From Shewanella benthica (GTDB lineage Bacteria; Pseudomonadota; Gammaproteobacteria; Enterobacterales; Shewanellaceae): a stretch of DNA of 64,000 bases. Both the position numbers and the translations under genes were made by a program. The stretch lies in contig JAKVHY010000002.1 in the NCBI GenBank assembly GCA_023284085.1, forward strand, positions 124,001 through 188,000. Direction: 5' to 3'. Positions 40,211 through 49,278 of the stretch are shown here, in pieces. Positions within the stretch are counted from its first letter, which is position 1. Every line of letters starts with the position of its first letter. The notes under the pieces were generated by a model. That model ran no database searches. It worked only from the letters and a program-made list of their open reading frames with translations, and was not told the origin of the DNA.

Positions 40211-40430
40211 AATACCCAGATCGTCCAAAATAAGCTGATTGATTAACGCTTCCTTAGTATATATCCCAGGTTCGGCGTTAATCACGGCTAAACGCGAAGC
40301 AACATAAAGTAAATGCTTTAGAAAGACAGTCTATCTTTCTTGGCATACTGAACATCGCACTATTGGCGATTTTAAAAATCGATGCGGCAATAGCAGGCTC
40401 ATAGGCAATGACGTCGGCCAACTCCTCCAT
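40211..40430 (-). pseudogene. Remnant of an HDOD-domain gene
   Basis: From 40430 the minus strand reads MEELADVIAYEPAIAASIFK then IANSAMFSMPRKIDCLSKAF, a clear HDOD-domain core. The frame then shifts and continues as LKHLLYVASRLAVINAEPGI and KEALINQLILDDLGI, matching the later part of the domain. The MITE-like element begins right after, and a possible 30-codon tail (SLGAINQSLEY...) resumes on its far side (39840-39945). There is no intact start. Confidence 0.6.
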
Positions 40431-40573
40431 GCTGCAACTATCACTCGATCACATTGGGGGCACCGTTAATGCCCATCCCCCCGATAATTATTTCACCTTC
40501 TGGGTTTACACGCTACAATACACAGCTGTATACTCACATCGATTTTAAATACATCAAAATATATGAGTTCAGA

Positions 40574-40891
40574 ATGAAAAATCTAGTATTAGTGGGTCTT
40601 ATAGCTTTATCAATAACCGGTTGTGCAGTTAAAACTCCACCTGTTGCAATGCAAGCAGCTGGCGGTAGTAAGGCCGATGGAACAGTAAAAATGATGCACC
40701 AATACAGCCCAATGTGGGGCGCTGTAGCGAATATTGATAAGCCTGCAACAAAGGCTGTGGCTCTTAAACGCTGTGAGCGTTGGGGCTATAAAGATGTAGA
40801 AGCTTTCGCAAGCTTTGAAACTTGCATTTCCCGTGGTGATTACGGCTGTACCAACTCTAGAATCACCGCTGAATTTCAGTGTATAGATTAA
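40574..40891 (+). CDS. YecR-like lipoprotein
   Basis: 105-aa small lipoprotein. ATG 40574 opens a signal with lipobox SITGC (Cys near 17). The mature sequence GGSKADGTVKMM, then RCERWGYKDVEAF and TCISRGDYGC, matches the YecR-like family, with four cysteines likely in two disulfides. E. coli yecR is flagellum-regulated; no flagellar gene is nearby here. An in-frame start at 40454 would place 40 residues before the signal and is rejected. Confidence 0.7.
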   Translation: MKNLVLVGLIALSITGCAVKTPPVAMQAAGGSKADGTVKMMHQYSPMWGAVANIDKPATKAVALKRCERWGYKDVEAFASFETCISRGDYGCTNSRITAEFQCID

Positions 40892-41077
40892 TGGTTTAGC
40901 AAGCTTTGCTAACCCTGGTTGCCAAGGATGGCGCACCTTAGATTTCGAAGATCCCCTCTCTCTTTTGCATGAATTCAGAACAGAAACGCCCTCCTCACCA
41001 TGCGACTCATATAGTTCAGCAGCACAATGATAAAGGGCGTATCTTCAAAAGCCTTAACAGTGGGTTGTTAAGTCTGT

Positions 41078-41326
41078 TTATTTATAAAAAACTTCAACCT
41101 TGCCTTTTATCGTCATCAGAAGCGGTTGTCCGCGACGGTCCAACGCTTTGTGTGACGGGACTTTTACCCAACCTTCACTGAGGCAATATTCCTCGACATC
41201 AAAACGCTCTTTGCCATTGAGCATAATACCTATCTGGTGCTCAAAAATTTCTGCCACATGATGTGGGCTACGGGGATTACCGGAAAGGCGATCTGGTAAA
41301 GCTGGTTGCGATTTAGTGTCGTTCAT
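41078..41326 (-). CDS. DUF3297 protein
   Basis: 82-aa soluble protein. It reads PDRLSGNPRSPHHVAEIFEH, then NGKERFDVEEYCLSEGWVKV, the whole of the DUF3297 family, whose members are this size. Function unknown. Single gene, convergent with the YecR-like gene. Confidence 0.85.
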   Translation of the reverse strand: MNDTKSQPALPDRLSGNPRSPHHVAEIFEHQIGIMLNGKERFDVEEYCLSEGWVKVPSHKALDRRGQPLLMTIKGKVEVFYK

Positions 41327-41521
41327 GGTCGTGGCCTGTAGTAAAAGTGGTAGTGAATAAAGCGTGCGCTATTGTAGGCAATACAGGCCTTATGCTCAAG
41401 AGCAGCAGTGATAAATGTGAGTGAACTTCCCTCTTTTATCTAAGCAATAGATAGAGATTTTATCGCGACCCCAACTGTTAGCGAGTTACCCATTCTAATA
41501 TTGTTTCCAAGTAGCAAAAAC

Positions 41522-41558
41522 TAAAAACAAAAATGCCAGTCGACTTACATCGACTGGC
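41522..41558 (-). terminator. Terminator after nrfA
   Basis: Minus-strand stem GCCAGTCGA / TCGACTGGC (41535-41543 and 41550-41558) with a 6-base loop, then ATTTTTGTTTTTAG. It lies about 35 bases after the nrfA stop. Confidence 0.88.
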
Positions 41559-41591
41559 GTTGGATTTGAGAGGTAATAGTGGAGAGGCTAT

Positions 41592-43145
41592 TTATTTCAA
41601 ATCAACAGGCCATTCTTTTTCAACGCGCTGCTCGATAAACAATTCTTTCGAGGTTTTCATCGCTTCAAAATTAAGACCAGCTAAAGGTTGAACCTTAGCC
41701 TTAGTATCGTATTTGCTGCCATCATAAACATAGCTAGGCGCATACCTGGTTAATAACGTATCAGCTTCTGCAATCGCTTCATCTAAAATCGCATTCGATT
41801 TTTCTAGCAAACGAACAGCTTCTTCTGGGTTGTGAGCATGGATACCGTGAGAGGCTGTTGCACTATCCCAGAACCACTGTGCATGTCTGATTTTGATTAA
41901 TAAGCTATCCATTTCTGTCGCTAGCGGTGTACCTGCTTTTAATGCCGCTTCGTAGTTACCTTTTGCTTCACCAATACTCTTACCAGCTTCTAGACCTTTA
42001 ATTCCATTCGCAGACCAAATGGCCTGCGCTTTAAAGTGTGCTTCAGTTAAACGAGGATCGGTGCCATTGGCATCAAAACGCAGCTTTTTGATTTCAGCTT
42101 TACGCTCATCAAACATCTCTTTAAAGTCTGCACCGTCATGACAAGTTAAACAGCTTTCCGGCAGCTTTTCAGCTTCGAACGTCACTTTATGATTTGAATA
42201 CTCAACCCCTTTATCATTGGTCGTTTTAGGCATATGACAAGTGGTACATCCAAACTCTAAGTGGTTATCCATCGCATGCTCAGTTCGATCTGACATGTTT
42301 TCGAACTCAGGATGTTGAGCCTTTAGTGATGGTGCGCCAGAAATCGCATTGGTCCAGTCTTTGAAGTTATGCAGATTAAAGAAAGCAAGCTGTGCTTCAG
42401 CCGCAAAGCCTTCATAAAGGCCATCGGTACCCGTGTAGCTCACCACGTCTTTATAATTGGTTTTCACACCTGGCACCCAATGATCCCAAGGGTAGCGTAC
42501 TTTCTTACTGTCAGAACCGTCGAAGTAGTATTCAACATGACATTGAGCACAAGTTTGGCTTGCTTGCATCGTCGGAGTTTGATCCGCAAAGTCTTTGCCA
42601 ATTTTTTTCATTGCACGGTCGGCATATGGACGGCTGATTCTAATGTCTTCACTGCCTAATTCATGACAATCAGCACAACCAATCGCATTAGAAATTTCGT
42701 GGCCCCAAGTTGACCAAGTATTTTTGGAGAAGTTAGCTTCACCAACTTTGTCATACATGCGAACAATATCAGGAGACTTACATGACCAGCAGTTAGCAGC
42801 CATTGCCTCACCGACGACTTCACCATCATGACCCACTAACGGATGACCAACACGCAGAGTTTTTGTTATGTCAATTAACGCAAATTGATGACCACGAGCA
42901 CGATTGTAATCTTTTGCAAAACCGTAGCCAGCCCAAGCGCTAACAAGGTTTGGGTTAGAAGCTAATAAGTCATCCAACTTGCCTGACTCTGGAGTGCTTT
43001 GCTCAGTTTCAGCCCAAGTAGTGTATTGCTCAGGAAACAGGTTTTTCCAATTTTCGCTTTTATATAAATCGACTTCGCTTGCTACACTATAACCAGTAAA
43101 AATGGTTGACAGCATGACAGCTATTGCCAGTTTTTTAACTTTCAT
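41592..43145 (-). CDS. nrfA: Ammonia-forming cytochrome c nitrite reductase NrfA
   Basis: 517-aa periplasmic pentahaem enzyme, reduces nitrite to ammonium with six electrons. Signal peptide about 1-24. The active-site haem uses CWSCK with lysine as proximal ligand, and four CxxCH sites follow: CADCH, CAQCH, CTTCH and CLTCH. Active-site segments such as YFDGSDSKKVRYPWDHW and the distal His region are present. Start at 43145 is chosen because GAGGA lies six bases upstream; ATG 43151 is too close to it. The gene is alone, without nrfBCD; in Shewanella CymA delivers the electrons. Upstream lies about 1.08 kb of A/T-rich DNA. Confidence 0.95.
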   Translation of the reverse strand: MKVKKLAIAVMLSTIFTGYSVASEVDLYKSENWKNLFPEQYTTWAETEQSTPESGKLDDLLASNPNLVSAWAGYGFAKDYNRARGHQFALIDITKTLRVGHPLVGHDGEVVGEAMAANCWSCKSPDIVRMYDKVGEANFSKNTWSTWGHEISNAIGCADCHELGSEDIRISRPYADRAMKKIGKDFADQTPTMQASQTCAQCHVEYYFDGSDSKKVRYPWDHWVPGVKTNYKDVVSYTGTDGLYEGFAAEAQLAFFNLHNFKDWTNAISGAPSLKAQHPEFENMSDRTEHAMDNHLEFGCTTCHMPKTTNDKGVEYSNHKVTFEAEKLPESCLTCHDGADFKEMFDERKAEIKKLRFDANGTDPRLTEAHFKAQAIWSANGIKGLEAGKSIGEAKGNYEAALKAGTPLATEMDSLLIKIRHAQWFWDSATASHGIHAHNPEEAVRLLEKSNAILDEAIAEADTLLTRYAPSYVYDGSKYDTKAKVQPLAGLNFEAMKTSKELFIEQRVEKEWPVDLK

Positions 43146-43151
43146 GTTCAT

Positions 43152-44234
43152 TCCTCATCGGTATTTATATTTTTATTAACCACGAATCAACCAACGACAA
43201 GTTTAGCTTTATAATTATTCGTTGAATGACTTCAAAATAATTAATACCACATGAAAAAACACCAAGCTTATATTTAAACCATTAATGTGACAGAATGCAA
43301 AACAAACACAATAACCTTGTCACAAATCAAAATTACAACACCAACCCAATACCCAATTATGAGTATTCAAAAACATGTAAATCACTCATGAATAACATGA
43401 AATATCGTCTTACTTATAGTCAACAATACTTATATGAGAACTAACACCTTACGAAGGTAAAGTTAAAAGCCATTAATAACAATAGCTTATTTTATCTTTA
43501 ATAATTTCATTAAAATTTAAAATCAAATTAACTTTATAAATAATCTATGTAATCAGACTTCACAGAACAACACAAAAACCCAAGCAAGATCCAAATAAAC
43601 ACCCCGTAAAACCTTAATTAAACATCAAACTAAAATCACCCAACACACGAATATTAACTGAATATTAAATATCTATTAATGGCAAAAACAATTACAACAG
43701 ACAATCAGCATGATTAAAATCACAATTATTAAAAACTCAACCAAGTATAAATCTAAATAAAATATTTATTAACACCTTAACCTGCAAGAATCACTAAATT
43801 AGCCTGCATCGATTAACCCTACAAATATACTTATGATAGCTATGACGTTAGATTAATAATCTAACTTTAAAAACCCGACACTAAATAACCAGCAACTTAT
43901 TTAGAATAAGATAAATTTATCAACAAATGGAATAAATGAGAAATAAACGAAAATAATAAACGGGCTCAGAATAAAGTAAATTCGCACATGAGGCCTCTCA
44001 GCGACAAATCAACTACAGGGCATAGTTCAAACACTACATAAGCACCCAGCTGATCACCCAGCTGATCACCCAATCATGCAAAGCAACCAGCACATGTATG
44101 GCAACTGTTAACAGGCCACCCATTCAGATCTCTAAAGCGAGTTGGCTAGAGGTTGATTTATCACTGTTCTCGATAGAGAATAGCACTTAGTTAGACTAGT
44201 TTATTCAGTAGCATAGAATTGGAGTTCTTATTAG
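43152..44234. other. Long A/T-rich intergenic region upstream of nrfA
   Basis: About 1.08 kb with no open frame of note. Very A-rich on the plus strand, with many ATTAAT and AAATAA words. It probably holds the nrfA promoter and anaerobic regulator sites (Crp or Fnr), but I found no convincing TTGAT-N4-ATCAA or TGTGA-N6-TCACA. The only repeat seen is the tandem at 44044. Confidence 0.5.
44044..44072 (+). repeat. 12-bp tandem repeat
   Basis: ACCCAGCTGATC is repeated twice, followed by a partial third unit ACCCA. Confidence 0.85.
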
Positions 44235-44678
44235 ATGATGACAAAATGGGCGACACGTTTTCTACAGATGGCAGAGCTCGTTGCATCTTGGAGTAAAGAT
44301 CCCTCCACTCAAGTTGGGGCGGTAATCACCGAAAATAACCGTATCGTCTCTTTAGGGTTCAACGGCTACCCTCACGGGATCTCCGATAGTGCCGAAACCG
44401 ATAACCGTGAGATGAAGCTGCTAAAAACCCTCCACGCAGAAGAGAATGCCATTCTCTATGCTAAGCGTGATCTCAGTGGCTGTGAGATCTGGGTTACCCA
44501 CTTTCCCTGCCCTAACTGCGCTGCAAAGATAATCCAAACGGGTTTGAGCACAGTGCATAGTCCACAACCAAGCGAAGATTTCCTGTCACGCTGGGGAGAT
44601 AAGATTAAAATAAGCCAAGACATGCTCGACCAAGCCGGCGTTAAAGTCGATTGGATGCAGGTAGAGCCTGTTTGCTGA
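44235..44678 (+). CDS. dCMP deaminase family protein
   Basis: 147-aa zinc-dependent nucleotide deaminase. Zinc and catalytic motif HAEENAI (His, proton-shuttling Glu) and the second site CPNC are clear; the N-terminal part (WSKDPSTQVGAVITENNRIV) is typical of dCMP deaminase and the ComEB group. dCMP deaminase supplies dUMP for thymidylate synthesis. The 3' end overlaps the convergent DUF2325 gene by 38 bases. Substrate (dCMP versus other cytosine nucleotides) is inferred from family. Confidence 0.85.
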   Translation: MMTKWATRFLQMAELVASWSKDPSTQVGAVITENNRIVSLGFNGYPHGISDSAETDNREMKLLKTLHAEENAILYAKRDLSGCEIWVTHFPCPNCAAKIIQTGLSTVHSPQPSEDFLSRWGDKIKISQDMLDQAGVKVDWMQVEPVC

Positions 44679-45906
44679 TACAGCTTATTTCATTGGCCAC
44701 ATCGTCCATCGCTTTAGCAAAGCTTGATATGCCAGAAGAGGGGATGAACAGGTAACGCTTATTATGTTGCTTACAGAAGCGCTTCAATCGGTAGTAGGCG
44801 TCGTGACTGATGCAGTCGGAGGCACAAATAACCGCATCGGCAGACCACAACATGGCATCTAAGCGCTTACTACGGTCTTCGACGCCGCCATCGTGATGGC
44901 TGAATTCGCCATTACAGCGAGACACCAGCTCCCTGTATTGCTCAGTCATGCGCTGCTGGCCACCAACACATAAAATTTTCAGCCCCTTAAGGTCTGGACA
45001 GTCGATACAGGAAGCTACGCTGCAGCCATTACAGGGAGACAGACTCTGCTTTACTAACCCTTCCAGGGCTCGGGTTTCCTGCTGCTGTTGCTGCAATTTC
45101 TGAGTTAACCCCAAAATGTTATCTTCACTGTGTTGCAGCTTTTGCTGCCACTGCAGTTTCTGTTTATCCAAAATCTCGAGCGAGATGTTTTTACTCGCCA
45201 GTTCGTTGTGCAGCTGCTGCAGTTGCGGCGCTGCTGCATTAATACCCCCTTCCCGCTTTAGACGCTGGCAGTGCTCTTTGAGGTGCAGATTGTCCGCCTT
45301 AATTTCAGCCAGCTGCTGTTGCAGATCACTTAGCTGCCGCTCTTTACTAGAGATAGTCTGATGGGCTTTTTGCTGACTTTTTTCTAACGATTTTTTCAGC
45401 TCTAACAGCTCCTTTTCAACAGTGTCTAGGCGTTTCAGATCGGCACGTTGGCCAGCCCCAATCTGGTGGGACAACATATGAATGGTTTCATAGGCCATAT
45501 CCTGAATAGTCAGATTACACAAGGGGTGCGTTAACAGTGCCCATAGGGCTTCGGCGCTGGCTCCTCGATCAATATGTTGCTGCCAGGCTTGCTTGAGCTC
45601 ATCGCGACATTTAATCTGAGCAAAACGCTTGATGGCGGCTGCAAACTTTTTATCCAGATGCTTCTGTACCGTCAAAGACAGGTGATGTTTACCGTCACAG
45701 TTGGAAACGATCCAAGTGTGTAGCCAGTAATCACTTTTTCGAGCCTGTTCTTTGTCGACAATCTTCTCTGCCAGCTTACGGATCTCAGATGTCGTCAAAC
45801 AGGTACCTATGACCGGACATAGCAGATTAGCGCTTAACTCCCACAGTTTGCGTTTACCTTTAAAGTGATTAAATACCTGTGTTCCAGTGGCTGGGGTATC
45901 GCACAT
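44641..45906 (-). CDS. DUF2325 protein with coiled coil, probably Fur-controlled
   Basis: 421 aa from ATG 45906, which has AAGGA seven bases upstream; an ATG at 45972 has none. An N-terminal helical domain precedes a long glutamine-rich coiled coil (about 170-300: ELLELKKSLEKSQQK, DLQQQLAEIKADN, LQQLHNELASKN). A cysteine cluster CNGCSVASCIDCPD (about 310) could bind a metal or cluster. The C-terminal DUF2325 domain has the glycine-rich ILCVGGQQRM and the HHDGG and ICASDCISHDAYY segments. DUF2325 function is unknown. A nearly ideal Fur box lies 85 bases upstream, so iron control is likely. It overlaps the deaminase gene tail. Confidence 0.85.
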   Translation of the reverse strand: MCDTPATGTQVFNHFKGKRKLWELSANLLCPVIGTCLTTSEIRKLAEKIVDKEQARKSDYWLHTWIVSNCDGKHHLSLTVQKHLDKKFAAAIKRFAQIKCRDELKQAWQQHIDRGASAEALWALLTHPLCNLTIQDMAYETIHMLSHQIGAGQRADLKRLDTVEKELLELKKSLEKSQQKAHQTISSKERQLSDLQQQLAEIKADNLHLKEHCQRLKREGGINAAAPQLQQLHNELASKNISLEILDKQKLQWQQKLQHSEDNILGLTQKLQQQQQETRALEGLVKQSLSPCNGCSVASCIDCPDLKGLKILCVGGQQRMTEQYRELVSRCNGEFSHHDGGVEDRSKRLDAMLWSADAVICASDCISHDAYYRLKRFCKQHNKRYLFIPSSGISSFAKAMDDVANEISCISKQALPASNRL

Positions 45907-45990
45907 GCGGTCTTCCTTAATCCTGTCGCGGTTAAACTTGCCCTTAAGCAATGATTGAGTCGTCAGTGGCATCAGTGTAATGACACATCC

Positions 45991-46011
45991 AAATGATAAT
46001 AGTTATCATTT
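45991..46011. promoter_or_regulatory. Fur box upstream of the DUF2325 gene
   Basis: AAATGATAA TAG TTATCATTT is a perfect 9-3-9 palindrome, close to the Fur consensus GATAATGATAATCATTATC. It sits 85 bases before the preferred start of the DUF2325 gene and about 80 bases before the duplicated osmC segment. Confidence 0.8.
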
Positions 46012-46073
46012 AGGCGTTTGGGAAGTGTTACTTGAAAATATTTTGCGCGAAACAGCCAGTCAGTTAAATATTA

Positions 46074-46098
46074 ATCAGGCCGTATATGGCCTGATTTA
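46074..46098. terminator. Hairpin at the left edge of the duplicated segment
   Basis: AATCAGGCC GTATAT GGCCTGATT, a perfect 9-bp stem. The right arm is shared with the second copy at 58.9 kb (GGCCTGATTTACAATCATA) and the left arm is not. No clear T run, so its role as a terminator is uncertain. Confidence 0.4.
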
Positions 46099-46665
46099 CA
46101 ATCATATGAGACGGATCTTTTTATTAATTCAGAAAAGTGTGAGATTAATCTGAGATTTCAATTACACATTAATTAGGATGCCCTCATTGAGTTAAACCTA
46201 ATAGAGCTAATGGATATGGCGAACAAAATTTTAGAAGTAATACTCGAATGGGAGAGGGCTGGAAAATCAGTGCACAGATCCGAGAGCATCTACTGGTGAT
46301 TGATCAGCCTACCGCAGGAAATGAAGGAGATAATCCACTAGAAACCTTTATATTTTCACTGGCCGGATGTATCTCGAGCATAGCTAAAATGGTTGCTAGA
46401 GATCAAACAATTGATCTTCAAGAGTTTGATCTTTCGATGAAAGCACAGCTTAATACCGCAGGATTATAAGGAAAGTTTTCAGATAACCCAGTTGGTTTTA
46501 AAGTGATAGATATCACCGCCATTATGGATGCAACGATTGATGATATTCAACTTAACCAAGAGCAAAAAAGTGCTTTTTTAGACACTGTTTGCCACCGCTG
46601 CCCTGTTCACGATAATTTACTTAAACCTACATTGGTAACCAACAGCGCTGCATAGCCCTATTAGC
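46087..46665 (+). repeat. Duplicated osmC segment, left copy
   Basis: About 580 bases nearly identical to 58931-59510 in the same orientation, from GGCCTGATTTACAATCATA through the osmC-type gene to just past its stop. The copies differ by scattered substitutions and a one-base deletion. Confidence 0.9.
46210..46655 (+). pseudogene. OsmC-family gene, broken copy
   Basis: Compared with the intact copy at 59055-59501 this one lacks one base near codon 11 (GAAGTAATACTCG against GAAATAAATACTCG), which shifts the frame, and has TAA for CAA in the middle of the gene (GGATTATAAGGA). A 73-codon frame from 46248 is the visible remainder. The downstream part, including CHRCPVHDN, is still readable, so the decay is recent. 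The catalytic Cys region is also intact. Confidence 0.9.
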
Positions 46666-46904
46666 AAAAATGGCACCTTAATCAGGCCACCCACAATAAA
46701 TCATCAACATAACGAGACTATGGCTAGCCTTCAACTTATCAGTTTGAAACTTTGCGATTATCGATACAAACGCAATTTTAGCCTATCACTATCGTTAAAC
46801 CGGGGCATTTTTAGCGTCAACAACGAATTTAGGGCAAAGTTTGTTAACTCAAGCTGTTGAAGAGGGGAAGTCTGGAGAAGTGTAAATAAGCTAAGTCTGA
46901 CTTA

Positions 46905-47345
46905 TCAGCCATCTTCTAGGTACTTACTGCATTTATCAAAATGACGACGCCGCTTCTGTAAGTGCTCACAATAGTTAGTAAGCTCAGATAAAGTGCCAAC
47001 AGGCCCATGGAATATCTTACCAAACTCAGTGGTAAGTCTTATCCAGTTACCGGCAGATATGTTCAATCTTGTTAATATTTTAGATGAACTGGCAGAGATA
47101 CTCCCCCCGCTTATCTTCACGAAGTATTCGACCTGTTATTGGCTAATTCAATATCGATTCTCAGTACTAGATGCAGGTGGTTACTCATCACCGCATAAGC
47201 TGCAATATCAATAGCAAAAATATCACCCAGCTTAAGTAATTGAGATTCAACCCAATCTCGTCGATGCTCATAAGGTTGGCCCGTATTAGGATCGACTCCT
47301 GTTAGCCAGGCTTTGCGAACACATCTTGCGACTGTGTGGTACCAA
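46905..47345 (-). pseudogene. Broken REP-associated (IS200-like, Y1) transposase
   Basis: Minus-strand N-terminal part reads RCVRKAWLTGVDPNTGQPYE and FAIDIAAYAVMSNHLHLVLR, the HUH (His-x-His) site of REP-associated tyrosine transposases, then stops at a TGA and TAA. A C-terminal piece in another frame reads FGKIFHGPVGTLSELTNYCE and HLQKRRRHFDKC, the conserved end of the same family. The middle, with the catalytic Tyr, is missing. Confidence 0.8.
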
Positions 47346-47349
47346 GATA

Positions 47350-48219
47350 CTTATGGTTAAATTAGAAGTTCAATACTGATTTGAGTTCTTCTGGGACGGG
47401 GCATAGCAACCACCTACTTCAACCAATAACTAAAGTTTAGTAGGAAGATAAAAATCTTTCCATTAACGATGGGTGTCACGATTTACTTTCGATTTACCTT
47501 AATAATCCCATTAACAGTTCGACAAAAAACACATAGATCATTAAAAGCAAAACCACATAACTCATTCCAGCGTATATTTAAAAATGATAGCTTGTCATTA
47601 AGCAATTATCATTTTACCAGCATATTTAAAGAACACATTAAATATTCACCAAGTAAAGAACTCTAATACAACAATTAATAATAACAGCGACAGATAACAG
47701 ACTAACTCATAAGTTAAGTCAACGCCAAAGCTTAAAATAAACTTAAAAATAACCAGAAACTAGCTTAACTTAACATAAATATAAACTTAATTATTCTATC
47801 AGCAGCATCAAACAAGCATCAACCACAAAAGAAAAATACATTAAAAACAATGATATAACTGGACACCTCGTGATTCCCGATGAATAAAGTAACAATATTC
47901 GAGTTTACACTAACTAGCCATTTACTCTTAACTATACAAGGTCAATGAGTGACTATGCATAACAATCAAAATAAGTTCTAAGTAGAAACTAATATAAATT
48001 CAATAGTGATGGACTCTAAAAACTAGTAACAACAGCAATGTAGTTAGGTTAGAAGCAGACAAAACAAACACCTGAGCACCGTAAAGCACATTAAGTGTCA
48101 GCATTGATAATTAAGACGTTAGGCTTGTCAATAACATATAACTGTCCTTGCTTACCATGCATTTATTACACTCGAATTACTTACATTCGATTAAGTAAAC
48201 ATATAAACAAGGAGTTTAA
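47350..48219. other. A/T-rich stretch with a possible gene fragment
   Basis: No intact gene. A plus-strand frame at 47469-47666 ends in YHFTSIFKEHIKYSPSKEL, which faintly resembles the end of AraC-type regulators, but the rest does not. From 47700 the sequence is A/T-rich and empty. Confidence 0.4.
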
Positions 48220-48651
48220 ATGAAGAACCGCCAGTTATTAATGCTATTGACATTAACTTTATCCTTTTCGGTATTTTCAGGCACTAGTGGTCCTACAGAT
48301 AAGGAACGAATGGTACTTGAATCTTGTATGTCACTTAAGAATGCCCCTGAAGAGCACTCTGCAAACTCCTGTGTTTACTATATTCAGGGATTTCTGGCTG
48401 GTTCCTTAACCACAAAATCAGATTACGTATTGCGTGAAACAACGGGAGTATTTTTGGATAGAACCTATCGAACACGGGTAGGGAAACTGACATCGAGGGA
48501 GAAACCAATCCAATTATGCCTACCTCGGAATGAAAATGTTGAGCACTTAGCAAAGCGCCTCGTTGGACATTTTTCATATCCAATCGAATCTATGCACTTG
48601 CTACACACTCAAATTTTCAATGCGCTTGTTGTGGAATCTTCATGCTCATAA
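48220..48651 (+). CDS. Small exported protein, Rap1a/Tai-like pattern
   Basis: 143 aa. AAGGAG stands before the ATG. Signal peptide about 1-20 (LLMLLTLTLSFSVFSG). Mature part with four cysteines: SCMSLK, SCVYYIQGFLAGSL, LCLPRNENVEHLAKRLV and a final SSCS. The order Cys, hydrophobic helix GF.AG, CLP with a following helix, then Cys near the end resembles the Rap1a/Tai immunity-type fold, but this is only pattern resemblance. No type VI effector is adjacent. It lies 88 bases before the Mrp operon. Confidence 0.5.
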   Translation: MKNRQLLMLLTLTLSFSVFSGTSGPTDKERMVLESCMSLKNAPEEHSANSCVYYIQGFLAGSLTTKSDYVLRETTGVFLDRTYRTRVGKLTSREKPIQLCLPRNENVEHLAKRLVGHFSYPIESMHLLHTQIFNALVVESSCS

Positions 48652-48738
48652 ATCACCGCAAGCCATAGATAAAATTTAATAGCAAAGCCATGTATTGACC
48701 CTTAACCAACCCAATGAACTTATTGGTAACGGTGAGAA

Positions 48739-49278
48739 ATGACCATGAATAACAGCAAAATTTTAGACAAATTAACATTAGATGAAACAAACAGGTATTT
48801 GCCGAGCCACAAACTCTGCCTCTGCTTGAGCCTGTCTCTTTTTTGGTGGATTAATTCAAACTACAGCAACGCACTTCTGCTGTCATTGGGGGCCGCTTCT
48901 ATCCTGCTCGTGCTCTTTATTGCGCACCGGATGGATGTGATCGACCATGAATCTCAGCCAGTTCATCTTTCAGTAAAACTGCCCAGCTACATGCTATGGC
49001 TGGTCAAAGAGATCATTCTCGCCAATATTAGTGTGGTCAAGCATATTTGGCTCGGCAATGGCAGCATCTCCCCAACTCTTGTCACGATAGACGCCAGTCA
49101 ACGCACAGATCTCGGCAAGGTTATCTACGCCAACTCCATTACCTTGACGCCGGGTACAGTCACTGTGGACATAGTCGGTAATCGCATGACCATCCACGCA
49201 TTGATCAAGGAAAATATCGAAACCTTAAAAGCCGGTGAGATGGATCGCCGAGTCACTGAATTGGAAAACAAATGTTAA
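48739..49278 (+). CDS. mnhE: Mrp/Mnh cation antiporter subunit E
   Basis: 179-aa membrane subunit. Two N-terminal helices (about 28-63), a further one around 80-98 (LPSYMLWLVKEIILANISVV) and a soluble domain with the MnhE signature SITLTPGTVTVDIVGNRMTIHAL. First gene of the nine-gene operon; the next gene begins seven bases before its stop. A second ATG two codons on is equally possible as start. The Mrp complex exchanges Na+ or other monovalent cations for H+ in the inner membrane and resembles part of complex I. Confidence 0.9.
   Translation: MTMNNSKILDKLTLDETNRYLPSHKLCLCLSLSLFWWINSNYSNALLLSLGAASILLVLFIAHRMDVIDHESQPVHLSVKLPSYMLWLVKEIILANISVVKHIWLGNGSISPTLVTIDASQRTDLGKVIYANSITLTPGTVTVDIVGNRMTIHALIKENIETLKAGEMDRRVTELENKC

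Noticed and set aside
40454..40573. 40-residue N-terminal extension of the YecR-like protein
   Set aside because: A lipobox signal begins at 40574, so the upstream codons would block export.
43152..43500. Fnr or Crp boxes upstream of nrfA
   Set aside because: The best candidates had three or more mismatches in the half-sites; not worth a feature.
47469..47666. AraC-type regulator fragment
   Set aside because: Only the last 15 residues are reminiscent of AraC; the DNA is A/T-rich and the match may be chance.
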